In this document: piece by piece, positions 14,345 to 26,315 of the stretch | Position numbering within the stretch: position 1 is the stretch's first letter | How the letters are laid out: each line of letters opens with the position of its first letter | NCBI GenBank assembly: GCA_021234155.1 | Contig: JAJEKV010000036.1 | Coordinates: 11,483,426 to 11,547,425, forward strand | Direction of reading: 5' to 3' | DNA from: Isoetes taiwanensis | Lineage: Eukaryota > Streptophyta > Lycopodiopsida > Isoetales > Isoetaceae | Length of the DNA: 64,000 bases | Position numbers and translations under genes: made by a program | The notes under the pieces: generated by a model | What the model was told of the DNA's origin: nothing | Databases searched by the model: none | What the model saw: only the letters and a program-made list of their open reading frames with translations

Positions 14345-15205
14345 GTTGAAGTACGTCCATGTCGAATTAATATTATCATAAAGTATGTATGTATGGGTAT
14401 ATTTTCATAAAATATGTATGGGTAACATATATCTATCACATCAACTGTGTAAAAAATTTAGCTACATTTATTTTCTAGGACCTTGACAGTTTTAGTACTT
14501 AGGCATGTTAGAACATTTCAAGGCTTAAACAACTAAGAGATCTTTTTCATATCAGTTTAATCCCTTAATTGCATGCTTGAATTAAGCAGTTTGGCTATAT
14601 GCTTTGACATGTTGGAACGTTTTCAGCATCTCTTAATAACATAGTTAGGTTAAACAATGTGGCTATATTTGGTTTTCCAATGTCGAACGTTTTAATGCTT
14701 AAACAAACTTTAAAAAAAAAAAATCATATCATATTAATCCCTTAATAACATAGTTAGGTTAAACAATCTAGCTATATTTGGTTCTCCGATATGGTGTTTA
14801 ACGCTTTGATCGGCATGAGGTGGGTTATAAATTGTATAATAACATCGTAATAGTAATTAAAGTATTGTTTGTTTAATTAAACAATTTGTATTATTTCTAG
14901 AGACTATCTCTCTATCCGTCTAGTATAATCTTCAAGGCATGTTCTTTTCTGAAGATGTAGAAACATAATGCTCTTCACTACTCCTTACATATGTGGCGAA
15001 TTACCACTTAAGTTTATACAAGGCATGTGGACCATGATGAACAATTTGGCAATGTTTACAACTAACTAGCAATGTTTGTTTTCTAATACTTTTGATGGTT
15101 TTGATCCACTTCAATTCTTTGCAAACTGTGAGAAGGATTGAGATACTTCAATGTTGAGATGAAGTGGAGTCATAGAGGGGAGGCCCAAGCAAACTTTGTT
15201 AAAGA
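14345..15205 (+). repeat. Dispersed repeat family R2, copy 2
   Basis: Longer relative of 8717-9356 with an internal reiteration of the AACATAGTTAGGTTAAACAAT segment (about 14637 and 14748). Non-coding. Confidence 0.8.
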
Positions 15206-16140
15206 GGATAATTGCCTAGGTCATTTATTGACGGGTCCCATAGTCTCCCAACAATCTGCATACAAGAATGCTTTGAAACGTTATGGTGCTTAGACCAACT
15301 TGAGACCAGAGAGTGACTGAATTGAACCCACAGATGACAAATCACATTTGCAATAGAGGATCTACCAGATAATATAATCATATGCTGACGAGTTAGAATG
15401 CCTTGAAACATATAAGTGCTTCGGCCAACTTGAGATGTAGAGAGTAGACCCGATGAATTGAATGTACAAAGAACATATATGGATCTAATTTGCATAGCAT
15501 GACCAAGGGGGCCACATTTCAAAAAAGGTGTCACACTTAGAGACAAATAAGTGAGAAAAACAAGGGAAGCCATATTAAAGGCTCATATTAAAGGCTCATA
15601 TTAAAAACACTCGAAATTGGCTTCAAGGCATGTGAAATGTGAGTTTATCCCGATGAAACTGCTGAAATGTTAATGAAAAAGCATTTGAGATCAGAGAGGA
15701 CTTAACTTGAAATCATAGAATACTTAACTTGAAATCATAGAATACTTAACTTGAGGCAGTTGAGAGGACTTAACTTTAAATCATAGAGCACTTAACTTGA
15801 GGCAATTAGATCAAAGAACACTTAAACTTGAGGCATGCTGCTATTCTAATTAAAGCGTAGACAGTTGGATGTCATAGACGTCAAGAGCAAGAAATAGAGC
15901 ACTTAGCTTGAGGCACCTTGCTTGCTGTTATAATCAGAGCATTGTTGGTCCAGGGACCAGAGATCGCACAATGTGGAAGGCAGCCTTGTAAATTGAGTTG
16001 GATGAAACTTAAAATTTTGGCTACAATAATGCACCTACAAAAGTGTGAGGCACGACCATTGAAAGATTTTTTGCTCCAATAATACAACTAAAATGTTGTT
16101 GGACCATTGAAAATTATAGCTTGCACTACGAAGAGGGGCT
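15206..16140. repeat. Degenerate tandem repeats, no gene
   Basis: About 15261-15360 and 15390-15480 are diverged copies of one unit of roughly 130 bp (CTTTGAAACG/CCTTGAAACA, CCAACTTGAGA). About 15695-15835 holds several copies of a roughly 25-bp motif around CTTAACTTGAAATCATAGA. A worn piece of repeat R1 lies near 16035-16110. Confidence 0.6.
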
Positions 16141-16869
16141 GATAGCGGGACGACGTTATCAGCCACGGATTTACGCGTAGTAATGCTGGATCGAACTGGC
16201 TATGGTGGATTTTCGATCTGGCAAACTATTTTGTCCGCCGTAGACTCAGTTCTTGAGCAAAAGTGGCTGATTTTTGTCCCTACCTGTGCAATAACGCCGG
16301 CTTCTCGGATCCGCCACATGGGCTGTTGCAAAATCCGTTAGAAAAATCGCATTACAGATCAAATCGCTGCATAAGCGAGGCTGATTACGCAGAAAATTGA
16401 GGAAAAATTCGTCGTAAAGCACGATTAGGACAGAAGGCCCGGCGTCAAGGAAATAAAAAAAGGGCCGGTAGATTGGTGGGGAATAGCCTGATGCAATAAA
16501 ATAAAAGCAGCCTTAAATTAGTCAGATCCGGTGGCTATGGCGTGGAGGAGGTAAATCTGGTGGAGAAAAAGCATGGGCCATTCGTTATTTTTATTCATCC
16601 AGCGTCGGAAGAAAAAGGACCCACGCAGCTATGGTAGATGCTTCGGTTAGAGATGAAGATTTAATGCCCTTTTAGCTATGGCGGAAACAGAGCTTTTTTT
16701 TACCCCAGATCTGTCCCCTTTTTGTCGATTCCGACCATCGCCATCCGTCTACCAGCTCGATTTGATCCTTGGGTTGCTTCCATCTCCAGCCACGTTCACG
16801 GATTAAGGATCTAGGGGATCGAAATGGGCGATCGTTGGAGGTTGTTAGCTGCCGGATTGCATGAATTGA
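16141..16869 (+). promoter_or_regulatory. Upstream region of the GT92 gene
   Basis: A repeat-free stretch, richer in GC than its left neighbour, that should hold promoter and 5' UTR. No convincing TATA box could be fixed. An in-frame TGA at 16867-16869 directly precedes the chosen ATG. Confidence 0.4.
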
Positions 16870-18796
16870 ATGCTTGAAACAGAGTGCCGCTGCAGCATGG
16901 GGCTTTTTTCTGCACGAAGGTCGAACAGAGGATTTAAGCTTTCGCCCATCATCGAAAGCCCTCCTTCCCGACGGGATTTTTCGGCGAAATCTAACCCTGT
17001 TTTTCTGCTTTTTCTTCTGATTTCCTTCGTCATCGTTCTCGTTATATCGCACCGCGCTTTCAGAGGTATTCTTCCGATTTGATTCTTCATCTGATTGTAA
17101 AATTTCTGCTCCGTTCTTCGAACTGAGCATGAAAATTTGAAATTGCACCTGAACCCACAGATTTTTTCCGTTCCGTTTTGCAGATTCGACCAATTTTTCT
17201 CCGCAACTAACAGGTCCGGCGATCGGGAGCAATAATAATGCTCTGCAATTGCAGGGCGATGAAATTGATTCTCCGTTTTGGAAGGACAGAAGCCGAAGCA
17301 GGGTTTTGGTAATTCAGGACGTGGTAATTTTGGGGGAGGAGGTTTTGCTGCTAATCAGATTGCCGGAATCATACGCCATAGCCGGCAAGGAAGAGCTGAG
17401 CTGCATATTTGGCAACAGAACCAGCTCTTCGGTTGTCGGAATTGACGAAATTAGGGGCAGAACAGGGGTGCGATGCAGGCTTCCGAGGAATCAAAACCTA
17501 AACGGGGAAGAAATTGTTCTGGAGATCGAACGCGAAGGAGAATCTGTTCCAATTGCTATGTCAGATCCAAAACATGCTCCCATTTTTTGGAGCAGCATGG
17601 TTTTTGAAGCTCTGACTACGCCGGAAGATGTCGTTCTATTTGCAAAAGGGATTGTATCTAAACAGGGCCACATCGCCGATCCCAAATTTCTGAAATGCAT
17701 CTTCGATGGGCGGATTGAAACCCAATTGGCCGCTGCAGCACAGGAGGTTTTCCGATGCAACCATCCGCCCGAGAATCAGAGAAAAATGCTTGCCGGTAAG
17801 AAAATTTCCTTGATTTCGCATGGAAAAATCATGCCCTCTGTTGCGTATTATGAAGAATTGGCCGAATCCGCCATAGCCGCAAACGGATTTAGTCTGTGGA
17901 GCCTGTTCAACAAAGGGGAGGAAGAATCGAAGAAATATTTCCTCTGCGCCTGCACGATGATGTTCAACGGAGCAAAATTCTTAAAAGAATGGGCCATGTA
18001 CCATTCTTATTTGGGGATTCAGCATTTCATTCTCTACGACAATAACAGCGAAGATAATCTGGAAGAACAGGCCCAAATTCTTCAACAATTTAATATCAGC
18101 AGATTTCCTTGGCCCTGGACAAAAACCCAGGAGGCCGGATTTTCGCATTGCGCTCTAAAATCATCCAAAATCTGCTCCTGGATGGCTTATATCGATGTGG
18201 ATGAATTTATCTACCCTGCTGCTTGGATCAAACGAGGAAATTCAGATTCTGGGCCCATTCTGCACAATTTGATCGAAGAAATTCGCAGCATTAAGTCAGT
18301 TCCGGGCAAAAATGTGGGCCAGATTTCTATGGCTTGCAGGAATTTTGGGCCTTCGGGATTAAATCATCATCCAGAAACAGGGGTTACACAGGGCTATACT
18401 TGCAGGGCTGCCAAGGAAGAACGGCACAAATCGATTGTTCGATTGGATGCAATTGATTCTTCGCTGCTAAATATTGTGCATCATTTTGAATTGGGCGAAG
18501 ATTTTTTCACTTATCCAGTTCCGACCAGGAAGGGCGTGATTAATCACTACAAGTATCAGGTCTGGGAAGAATTTAGGACCAAATTTCGCAGAAGAGTCTC
18601 TGCTTTTGTGACGGATTGGAAGGAAAAGAGAAATTTGAAATCCAAAGACCGCGCTCCTGGATTGGGCACTTCCGAAATCGAACCCAAGGATTGGAAACGC
18701 AGATTCTGTGATCTGAACGATACCGCTCTGCGGAATTATGTCGGAGAGATTTTTGGCCACAAAAATTCTGATTCTGCGCAGTTTCCATGGCAGTAA
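16870..18796 (+). CDS. Glycosyltransferase family 92 protein (two exons)
   Basis: Predicted Golgi type II membrane glycosyltransferase of the plant GT92 (DUF23) family, which includes beta-1,4-galactan synthases. Exon 1 is 16870-17065. The intron is 17066-17183 (donor AGAG|GTATTC, acceptor TTTTGCAG|AT, phase 1). Exon 2 runs 17184-18796, ending TAA. The spliced protein is about 602 aa. Residues about 40-60 form a signal anchor (NPVFLLFLLISFVIVLVISH). The catalytic domain covers about residues 315-560: NGAKFLKEWAMYHSYLGIQH, FILYDNNSEDN, then MAYIDVDEFIYP near residue 400 with the metal-binding DxD, and HHFEL later. Length fits plant GT92 proteins. A second possible start is the Met of MGLFSARRS (16897). 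The frame is intact, unlike everything around it. Sugar specificity cannot be read from the sequence. Confidence 0.92.
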
Positions 18797-19515
18797 AAAA
18801 TTTCAATCGGCAAATCACAGGCTGCTTAGATTCGGAAAGCAAATTATATGATCGATTCGGCATCAAGTTTCATCTACTCAACACTTTAACAGCAAATTAG
18901 AGGCCGGATCTGACCTGTTCAATTGCGTTTCTGCCGATTCTTCATCTTGCAGCAATCCGGCGATATATTTATGCAAATGGGCCCATTTCGCTCGTTTCTT
19001 TTCCTGCAGATGCTGCTTTGGATGATTTACGACAAAAATGATGGATATTCTTTGTGGGTGCCCGAGGATTGGACAAAGATTTTTAGTCAGATTTAGCTCA
19101 TAACATCCATGGCTCTTAGATTTGCCTGCAGTTTGTTAGTTATGAGAAACGAATTCTTTGTTACTTGTAAAATAAAAGTTGTTAACGTTTTTATTGACTT
19201 GTATATATCTTCTTCGAGAATACAAACGAAGGCTAAATTCTATTTCTAATTCTAAACGCATGTGAAATGAGATTTTGATTATTTATTTGAATTGGACCAT
19301 ATACGGTATGGTCTTGATGTTATGCTCACTTAAAATTTGAAGGCTGCCTTTTTTTTCCACTACAGTGTTATTATGGCTGTCACATTTTTATAAGACACCT
19401 TTTTTTAGTTTGCACGATCAAGAAGGGTATGTTTATAACCTATGATTGTTGAATGTTTTATGGTGTATTCGTATGAGAATACGTAGATTGTTGATGCTGG
19501 CAACTGGATTGTGGT
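18797..19515 (+). other. GT92 3' UTR and downstream spacer
   Basis: AATAAA at 19171-19176 is a good polyadenylation signal candidate about 375 nt after the stop. Nothing else is recognisable. Confidence 0.5.
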
Positions 19516-19613
19516 AAGAACCTGTATTGGGCGCCTTGGCAGATGGCTGTAAGAACTTGGCCTTAGCAGATGGCTGCAAGAACTTGTATTGGGCACCTTG
19601 GCAGATGGCAGCC
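19516..19613 (+). repeat. Three imperfect tandem repeats
   Basis: Units of 27-36 bp begin AAGAAC and end GCAGATGGC; the middle unit lacks the TGTATTGGGC segment. Confidence 0.75.
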
Positions 19614-20435
19614 AGGGATGATGATGCCAAACTCGGATGGCGGCCAGGGAGACGATGGCGATGGAGGCGATGGAGAGCAAGGCTTCCAACTTCAGCTTTG
19701 TTTGGTGATGTGAGGTTTGGTGTTGTGCTTATCTTTTGTGCAGTTTGGTGCTTATGTTTTGTTCATGTTGTGCTTACGATGGCGATGCGGTTTGGTGCTG
19801 TGCTTATGTTTTGTTGGTTTTCAAAGGCTTCCAACTCCAGCTCTTCCAAGTCTAGATCCTGCTTCCACATCCAGATATTACCTCTACCTCTAGCTCTTCC
19901 GCATCTCCGTGAAAGGGCGCCATAGCCAGAAGGGCATGAAGAAAAACTACTGGATCTCTTATTCCGGCAATAATCTTTCATATCTATACAGGATAATCTT
20001 TTCAACTATTCCGGATATGGCAGCGATTTTGGCCATGGCAGATTAGTCCTGAATGGCAGAAGGTATCCGACAAACCATACACAGTTCGCCCTTCTGTTGA
20101 GCTTTCTGTAGCTCATCCTAACTAGCATAATCTTTACACTCTAGTCATGGTTGATCCTGGTGCTGTAAACCCTACTTCTCCTATCTATCGAAACTTTTTG
20201 CACTGGCTTGTTATCAATATTCCTGCAGTGAAAAGCATTAGATGGACTGCAGGTGTTTGTTTTTCCTTTTGCATATATTTTGTTTCCAATTCTTCCCACT
20301 TGTCTTTGCCTTCAGTGGATTTCACGGTATGAAGGAGAGCCGAAGCAAGGAAGACCACATGGCTGTGGAACCACACAGCGTATTGTTTCACGCCTTTATT
20401 CTCAGCTTCAGATAAGATAGTCGGACACTGCCTTC
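19614..20435. other. No recognisable gene
   Basis: Contains degenerate repeats of GTTTGGTG and TGTGCTTATGTTTTG (about 19700-19830). Open frames are short and unlike known domains. Confidence 0.4.
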
Positions 20436-20525
20436 TCGTGGGTTGTAGTTAAGCCTTGAGCATTGGGGAATTGGGGTTCGATTCCCCAGGCTCATGTCGG
20501 CATGTCATGGTGGTATCCTGTTCAT
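20436..20525 (+). repeat. tRNA-like SINE remnant
   Basis: Contains a canonical pol III B box, GGTTCGATTCC (20475-20485), in a stem context (GGGG...CCCC), preceded by TAGTTAAGCC, a possible A box. There is no complete tRNA cloverleaf. A similar B-box unit lies at 62667-62677. Confidence 0.4.
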
Positions 20526-21353
20526 ATGTTTGAGTTGTGCAGTATTGGACTGAATTACTATGACACTATACCGTACAGATGCAAAATTACTATTTTAACC
20601 TTTAAAATCAGGTCAACAGGGGTCAGTTTGATCGCACAAAGACCTCATATGGGCGAACAGGATCTGTGGAGGCAGAATATCCTATGGATTGTGCCATAAT
20701 CCAAGGGCCGAGAAAAAATAATAGCAATAATACACGGCATACATACGATACGTCCTAAAAAAATTAGTTTTCCAACTGCCTAAATATAAGACATGTTCTA
20801 TTAATATGAGACGTGTCTTATAATCTCGGTTTTCCACGCAAATTGGAGCAAATGAACTGCAAGAACTTGACCTGGGAAAGATGATAATCAGACCCGCAAG
20901 AATTCGACCTGCAATTCCTCTGCCTTCAACATGAAAATCTGATCTACGTAAAGGCTGCTTACTGTAATTCTGCTCCTATATCGAATAGGGAGCTTACACG
21001 TGGCACTCTTTCTATTAGGGAAAGTTGACTAAGGTTGTCATTGTCATCAAGTTTTTATTCAACTGTCAAGTTTATTTGTTAGAGCAAAGTCAAACTATTG
21101 CAGAATTTGGGGTAAAAATTCCAGAATGTCTTCTGGAATGTAGGGTATGAAGATCAGAATGTAGAGTAAAAATATTAGAATGTAAAGCAAAAACAACACA
21201 ATTAGAGTTATAAAAACATTGATCAGACTTAAAAACATTGATCACAGTAGAAACACTTATCACAGTAAAAGTTTTTGTATTCAACTTAGAAATAAAAAAA
21301 GGTTTCCAATCAAACTTTAAACAACAACTACTACTTCAGTTCCAAAATTCAAT
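20526..21353. other. No recognisable gene
   Basis: AT-rich sequence downstream (on the minus strand) of the recombinase gene, with reiterated TCA and ACATTGATCA motifs near 21215-21245. It may hold that gene's 3' UTR. Confidence 0.4.
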
Positions 21354-22509
21354 TTACTGAGAATGTGTTAAATTTCCAGCAGTTTGTAACACGTTGAAAT
21401 TTCCAACATTTTGTCTCGCATCATAGGTGGCCAATTCTTCATTGTAAACATTATCAAACATTCTCCGTGATCCGTCAGTGTTGATTGGTTGTCTGATGAT
21501 TGACATGGCAGCTTTAGACTGTAATTCAGATGTCTTATCATACCTAAACAACTATCCAATTAGAACTACTACTAATAGACAATTAGAACTACTAACTACT
21601 ACGACTACTAGTACAAACAAAACTAGTACTACTAACAGAACTAGAACATACCTCTTATACGACTCAGTATTCCTGTGACCAGTGATGTTCATCCCAACAT
21701 CAATGGGAACGTTAGCATGTGCACGACGACTAACAACTAAACTCCTGCCAGATTTGCCAGAAATTGTACGCCAATTGTGCTTAGCATGTATTTCATCCAA
21801 GAAGCTAGAACCCTAGCACTAACTTTGTGCTTCTTATTTTACCAGACCTACACATCAAATCAACAAATTAGAACATGGAAGTAATTCGAAAACAAACATG
21901 AAACATGCAGAAACTTAATGGCCTTTAGGAGAATTGATACACTGTATAAAAACAAATCTAGATTGTTGTTCGTCTTCTGGATAACATGGAAGATGCCTCA
22001 CAAGACATTTAAAAGTCCGCACTACATCCACCTCAAAGCACTGCACAGGTAATTGAAAAGATTCTTCTTGATAGTTCTTCACAGAGACATCATAGTTCTT
22101 ACTCAGATGCTCATTATATTCAAGACATTCTATGCCCTCAACAACTAGGACCTGAAAATCTGCAATCACAAGCTTATGAAGCTCATCTCTACCTCTGATT
22201 GCAAAGCGAGAGACATAGTAATACATGATCCTCCTTTGAAGCCCTCTATTACTAAACATGGAGCGTTTAGGATCAGACAGCATAGCTACTTCATCAGTAA
22301 AGGACACTTCATCCACTTTCTTCCTCTTTCCACACACACCAGGTGTCAACTTAGACCTTCTCATAGAGGCTATATAAGCCTTTCTAGCATTGCAGAATAT
22401 ATGGTTGTGTCTAATGTCAAAAGGTACTTCTTCAATACCAGTTATCCCAATCTTGACTTCTTGAGCTCTCCTTATTATAGCCCCGAATTTTCTGAATATA
22501 TCTTGCAAC
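21354..22509 (-). CDS. Crypton/DUF3504-type tyrosine recombinase (partial, spliced)
   Basis: Site-specific DNA recombinase/integrase fold. Exon a (22509 to about 21918) follows an acceptor ...TTGCGATAG|G and carries FCNARKAYIASMRR, then NRGLQRRIMYYYVSRFAIRG with RGRDELHKL holding the first catalytic Arg. Exon b (about 21800 to 21652) carries SGKSGRSLVVSRRAHANVPI and MNITGHRNTESYKR. A 108-bp intron (21544-21651, AG|GTATGT...TTTAG|G, phase 2) leads to exon c (21543-21354), starting YDKTSELQSKAAMSII. This matches the R..(H/K)xxR..GHxxxxS..Y architecture of Crypton recombinases and the animal proteins derived from them, with Lys in place of the box-II His. The join between exons a and b is unresolved: a TAA ends exon a, and part of the fold there seems missing. 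Upstream exons were not found. Confidence 0.75.
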
Positions 22510-22839
22510 CTATCGCAATAAAAATAGAATTAACCCAACTAACCGCTCCAGGTGGTGTTGAGCGCAACTTCTGTGCGGTCATATCTTTAGGAAATGATGG
22601 ATATGCATACTTATCTATGTCCCTGGACACTATTTTGATATGTACCACAATGTATATTTGTATTTGTATAGTTTGTCAGCATTCTTATTAGTGCCAAGGT
22701 TTTTCTCTCGAAAACCCTTCGAGGCAGGGGTTATATGTTTATTGTGCTCCCTGATTGGGTCACATAGGCCAATTGGTCTCCATGGATGATAAAAAAAACA
22801 TTCAATTTAATTCAATTCATTGACGTCATCTTAGGTTGT

Positions 22840-24080
22840 TAGCTCTTTAAAACTTTATGTACAATGCAAAAACCATCCATCCACCCATCTAGCTCATGTC
22901 GGTATTGACATCCTTCATTCAATCTCGTATTGATTGAGGGGGGAAACTACCAAAGTGCCCTACAAGTTTAGACAATTACCAAAATGTCCCTATATGTTTC
23001 AAATTTACCAGAATGCCTCTAACTACAGTGTATAAGGAGGGGCATTATGGTAGAGTTGAAACTTAAAAAGGGCATTCTTGTAACTTCCAAAATTTGTTAG
23101 AGGCATTTTGGTAGTTTTCGTAACTAAAATGCAAAGCCTCCCAGGTCTGTTGAAGCACATGAATTTGTTGCCATAAACAAAATACTATGATGTATATGCT
23201 TTATAAAAAATGGTTTGATGCGGACCAACTCCCACCATAAGTGATGAAATTAGGTGGTCTTCTATTTTCATCTCTAGAAAACTATGGTGAAATGCGAATA
23301 TTTATTTCAATTCAATGTACTGGAAAACCAAATATTGTCACATATGTCGATTGCCTAAGGGCATTCCTCTTTACAAAATTAGTTTGATGTCGGTAGACCT
23401 CCAACCAAATGGTACCTTGTTGTGTGGGAATAAACGAGAATATAGTCTTCATGAAAGAAATAAATAAACCACTTTTTAGCTATTAGGTTGCAACAAAAGG
23501 AAGCACCTCTTTGTCTTTTTGTCTTGAGTCTAATTGATTCAACTCATATGAACACAATTTTTAGTAATCGACGAGGACATGCTATACGAAATGATTGGTC
23601 GTAACCCCTATGCGAAAAGGTTTGTAATGAATCATAGAAATTAGGGTTCTTAGACCCATAGGTTGTTCCTCTTCAATACCAACTTTGCACTAGCACTGTC
23701 ACTAGTGGCTAGTTTTCTAAGTCTTACGTGAATTCTTTCTCCTGCCCAAGAATTTCTCTCGATTTGGCACCCGCAATGTGATAAGGGGAGGTCTTGTCTT
23801 GGGCGGTACACACTTTTATTCTATTGAGCATCCACCATTGTGATTCCGCTCTGATTAAAAAACATTAGCTGTGTAGTAGTTCATTTCTTACTAAATATTA
23901 ATAGTTGATGTGATGAAGACACATACCTAAAAGGTAAAGATGATATACATTGTTCAAATATAAACCCAATATTGCCCTCCATACTAAGCCCTATTTGATG
24001 TGGAAAAGAAGAATCCAACGTCATGCTCCCAAAAACTTCACTTACAAAACACCTCATGTTACTTTTTGTGGGCCTCTCGT
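22840..24080. repeat. Diverged tandem duplication, copy 1
   Basis: About 1.2 kb collinear with 24255-26700. Shared landmarks are ACCATCCATCC, GGAAAACCAAATATTGTCA, TGCCTAAG, GTAGACCTCCAA, TTCTATTGAGCATCCA and ATTGTTGATGTGATG-like text. Non-coding. Confidence 0.75.
22943..23119. mobile_element. Foldback MITE
   Basis: 177 bp starting GAAACTACCAAAGTGCC and ending GGCATTTTGGTAGTTTTC. The halves are imperfect inverted repeats over most of the length. It is absent from the equivalent place in copy 2 of the duplication, which supports insertion. Confidence 0.65.
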
Positions 24081-24451
24081 GGAACAAGATTTTATTGGTG
24101 CATCCACATTGAAATTGTAATTTCTGTTTGTGTTAAGGCAGATCCACTAACAAGAAATAGATGCTTCAAATTGTGGAGACATGGCCACGTTTCAAGACTT
24201 TAATAAGGAAAGAATAGAATAATAGTCTAGTTTAATGCATGTTTCAAAGTTGTCATCTTAGACCATTAGCTCTTCTAAAACTCGATATACACCTCAAAGA
24301 TCATCCATCCATGTAACTTATTTCAACATTATCTCTTATTAGGTAGTCAAAGTGTAAAGTCTTCGAGTCTATCCAAACACATAGAAACTGTTGTAATAAA
24401 CAAGAGACATGTGGTATATGCTTCATAAAGTGAAATGAATTAAATCTTGTT

Positions 24452-24580
24452 CGGTTTAGTGGCTAGTCCATTGGGTTAGCAATTAAGAGATCTTGTGTTC
24501 AAGTCTCTGGGGGTCCATCATATGTCCTCATGGACGCTGCCAATGTGGCATGACGTAAAAATACTATCTATCTATCTATC
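24452..24580 (+). mobile_element. tRNA-derived SINE
   Basis: A-box-like TAGTGGCTAGTCCATTGGG and B-box-like TGTTCAAGTCTC are about 38 bp apart. The element ends in a TATC repeat tail (24565-24580). It is missing from copy 1 of the duplication. Confidence 0.7.
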
Positions 24581-24928
24581 GTCCAGGAAGACCAAAAGTC
24601 TTGCTGGACCCAAATATATGGTTGATGGGGACTAACTCCCATCCTAGTTGATACCTTATTACGATGTGTTGAAGTTAGAGGAAGAGGAGGAGGAGAAGCT
24701 TTCGTAACATAAACTCCTAAACCATGACATCTCCAGGAAACAATTGGGAAAGTTATAATACAAATCTTCATTTCCATGGTGGTTGTCTCAAGACTGTCCA
24801 AGTACTAGGAAACCAAATATTGTCAACGTGTCTACATATTTGATACGTCACACATGCCAATTGCCTAAGTTCATTGATTTTTACAAGGTTAATTTGGTGT
24901 GGGTAGACCTCCAAGCAAATGCTACCTA

Positions 24929-25481
24929 GGGGAGGTGCACCAATAGTGGACCACCTACGAATAATGGATATGGAAATGTTGCAACTAAAATAATTTTATC
25001 ATTAACATTACATGGCTAAAATGCTTTCATTGTGTGGTAATAAATATACTTTTATATCAAAAAATAAGAAAATAAAAAGTTGGACGGTGAAACAACACCA
25101 TAAAATGAGCGTATCCAAAAATAGATTACGTGAAAAGCCGCAATTGTGGATCAAGGGATTGTTATTGAGCATGTTTAAAGTAGGCCTAAGGTTGGTAAGA
25201 TTTAAGCCGCAATTGTGGATCAAGGGGCTGATATTGAGCCTATGTTTTTTATTTTTTGTTGAAAACAAGGGTGATAGGATTTGCACGTGTGCACATCTAC
25301 CATCCGATAGTGGCCAATGGGTTTTGAACCCTTGTGCGGGTCAACCCAATCTAAGGCCTTACCAATAAGCCACCACCGCGATGGATGAACCTATATTTTT
25401 CATCAACTTCGTCCAATGATTTTGAGATAATGATTGACATGTTTTTCCATGGTCCATAATTGACTATTGGTGCACCTTCCC
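24929..25481. mobile_element. TIR element with TA target duplication
   Basis: Terminal inverted repeats GGGGAGGTGCACCAATAGT (left) and GGGAAGGTGCACCAATAGT (right, complement) are flanked by TA on both sides (24927-24928, 25482-25483). Copy 1 of the surrounding duplication lacks it. Tc1/mariner- or Harbinger-like ends are possible. There is no transposase. Inside are a SINE and two copies, about 71 bp apart, of a segment containing CCGCAATTGTGGATCAAGG (25139, 25209). Confidence 0.75.
25265..25385 (-). mobile_element. tRNA-derived SINE inside the TIR element
   Basis: Read on the minus strand: A box TGGCTTATTGGTAAGGC and B box GGGTTCAAAACCC, with near-tRNA spacing and a tRNA-like 5' end. It does not fold into a complete tRNA gene. 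Confidence 0.6.
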
Positions 25482-25724
25482 TAGTAAATGAGAGGTCATG
25501 TTGCTTGTATATTCTTTATGAAATAGATCAATACACGTTATGGAGTTGCATCTAGTTTTCAAATAAATATAGATATATCAAAAGATACAAATCTTTGTCT
25601 TCTAGTGGTTGAGGCTAATTAATTTGGCCATATCGACACAATTTTCAATCAACATGGTTGACCAAGACATGCAATGCAAAGTGATTGGAACAAGATCCAC
25701 GGCCAATGAAGTTTGTAATGTATA

Positions 25725-26315
25725 GGGGAAGGGAAGCAGGGGCTCCCCTTCCGAAAAATTGGCAGGGGCCCCGCGACCGGCGATAGCCGGGAGCGGGGGA
25801 ATCGAGTCTTCAAGCTTGAAAATTTCTGCAATAAGAACAGAAGAGCAAGAACAGAAAATCTCTGCAAGAACAGAAGCTCTGCAGCCAAACCAAGCTTTTA
25901 GCTCAAATGAGCCTCTTCTTCCGGTGGGGACATAAAACAGCTTGTTTACAATACAGTTTTCCTCCCAAGATCGTCCCCACTCTTCAAGAATCTGCAAGAA
26001 ATCGGCTCTGCAAGAAGATCCGAAAGCTCTACAAGAAGCTCAGAGAAAACTTCGGTGAGAAGCTCGCAAGAACTCTAAAACGTAAACTTCGGTGAGAAGC
26101 TCAGTAGAAAACTTCGATGAGAAAAACTCACTCTGCACCAAATCAAAAGCTAGCTACTCGGCAAGAAGCTCTGCGGCCATTAACCGGCTATTTACCCTAA
26201 AATTTACCTGCTGTGCGGAATGGGTGTCCCGATTTCCATTCCGCGTTATTGGCATATGCCACGTGGCTGCACAGAAATAATCGCCAGCATAATTTGATGA
26301 CCCAACTTCTATATT
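25725..26315. mobile_element. GC-rich insertion of unknown class
   Basis: Interrupts the duplicated sequence between GTTTGTAATGTATA and GTATGATAGAATTTAGG; in copy 1 the two sides are contiguous (about 23626-23660). It contains many copies of TCTGCAAGAA/AGCTC-like motifs. Ends show no clear inverted repeats; a near-match TGTATA/TGTATG could be a duplication. Confidence 0.45.

Noticed and set aside
16672-17232. 186-codon minus-strand ORF
   Set aside because: Antisense to GT92 exon 1 and its intron; basic low-complexity composition.
20436-20525. Functional tRNA gene
   Set aside because: Only the T-arm/B box is convincing; acceptor and anticodon stems do not form. The same holds at 62640-62690 and at 44555-44580, where GGTTCGAATCC lies just before a copia primer site.
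22176-22691. 171-codon plus-strand ORF
   Set aside because: Antisense shadow of recombinase exon a; no domain.
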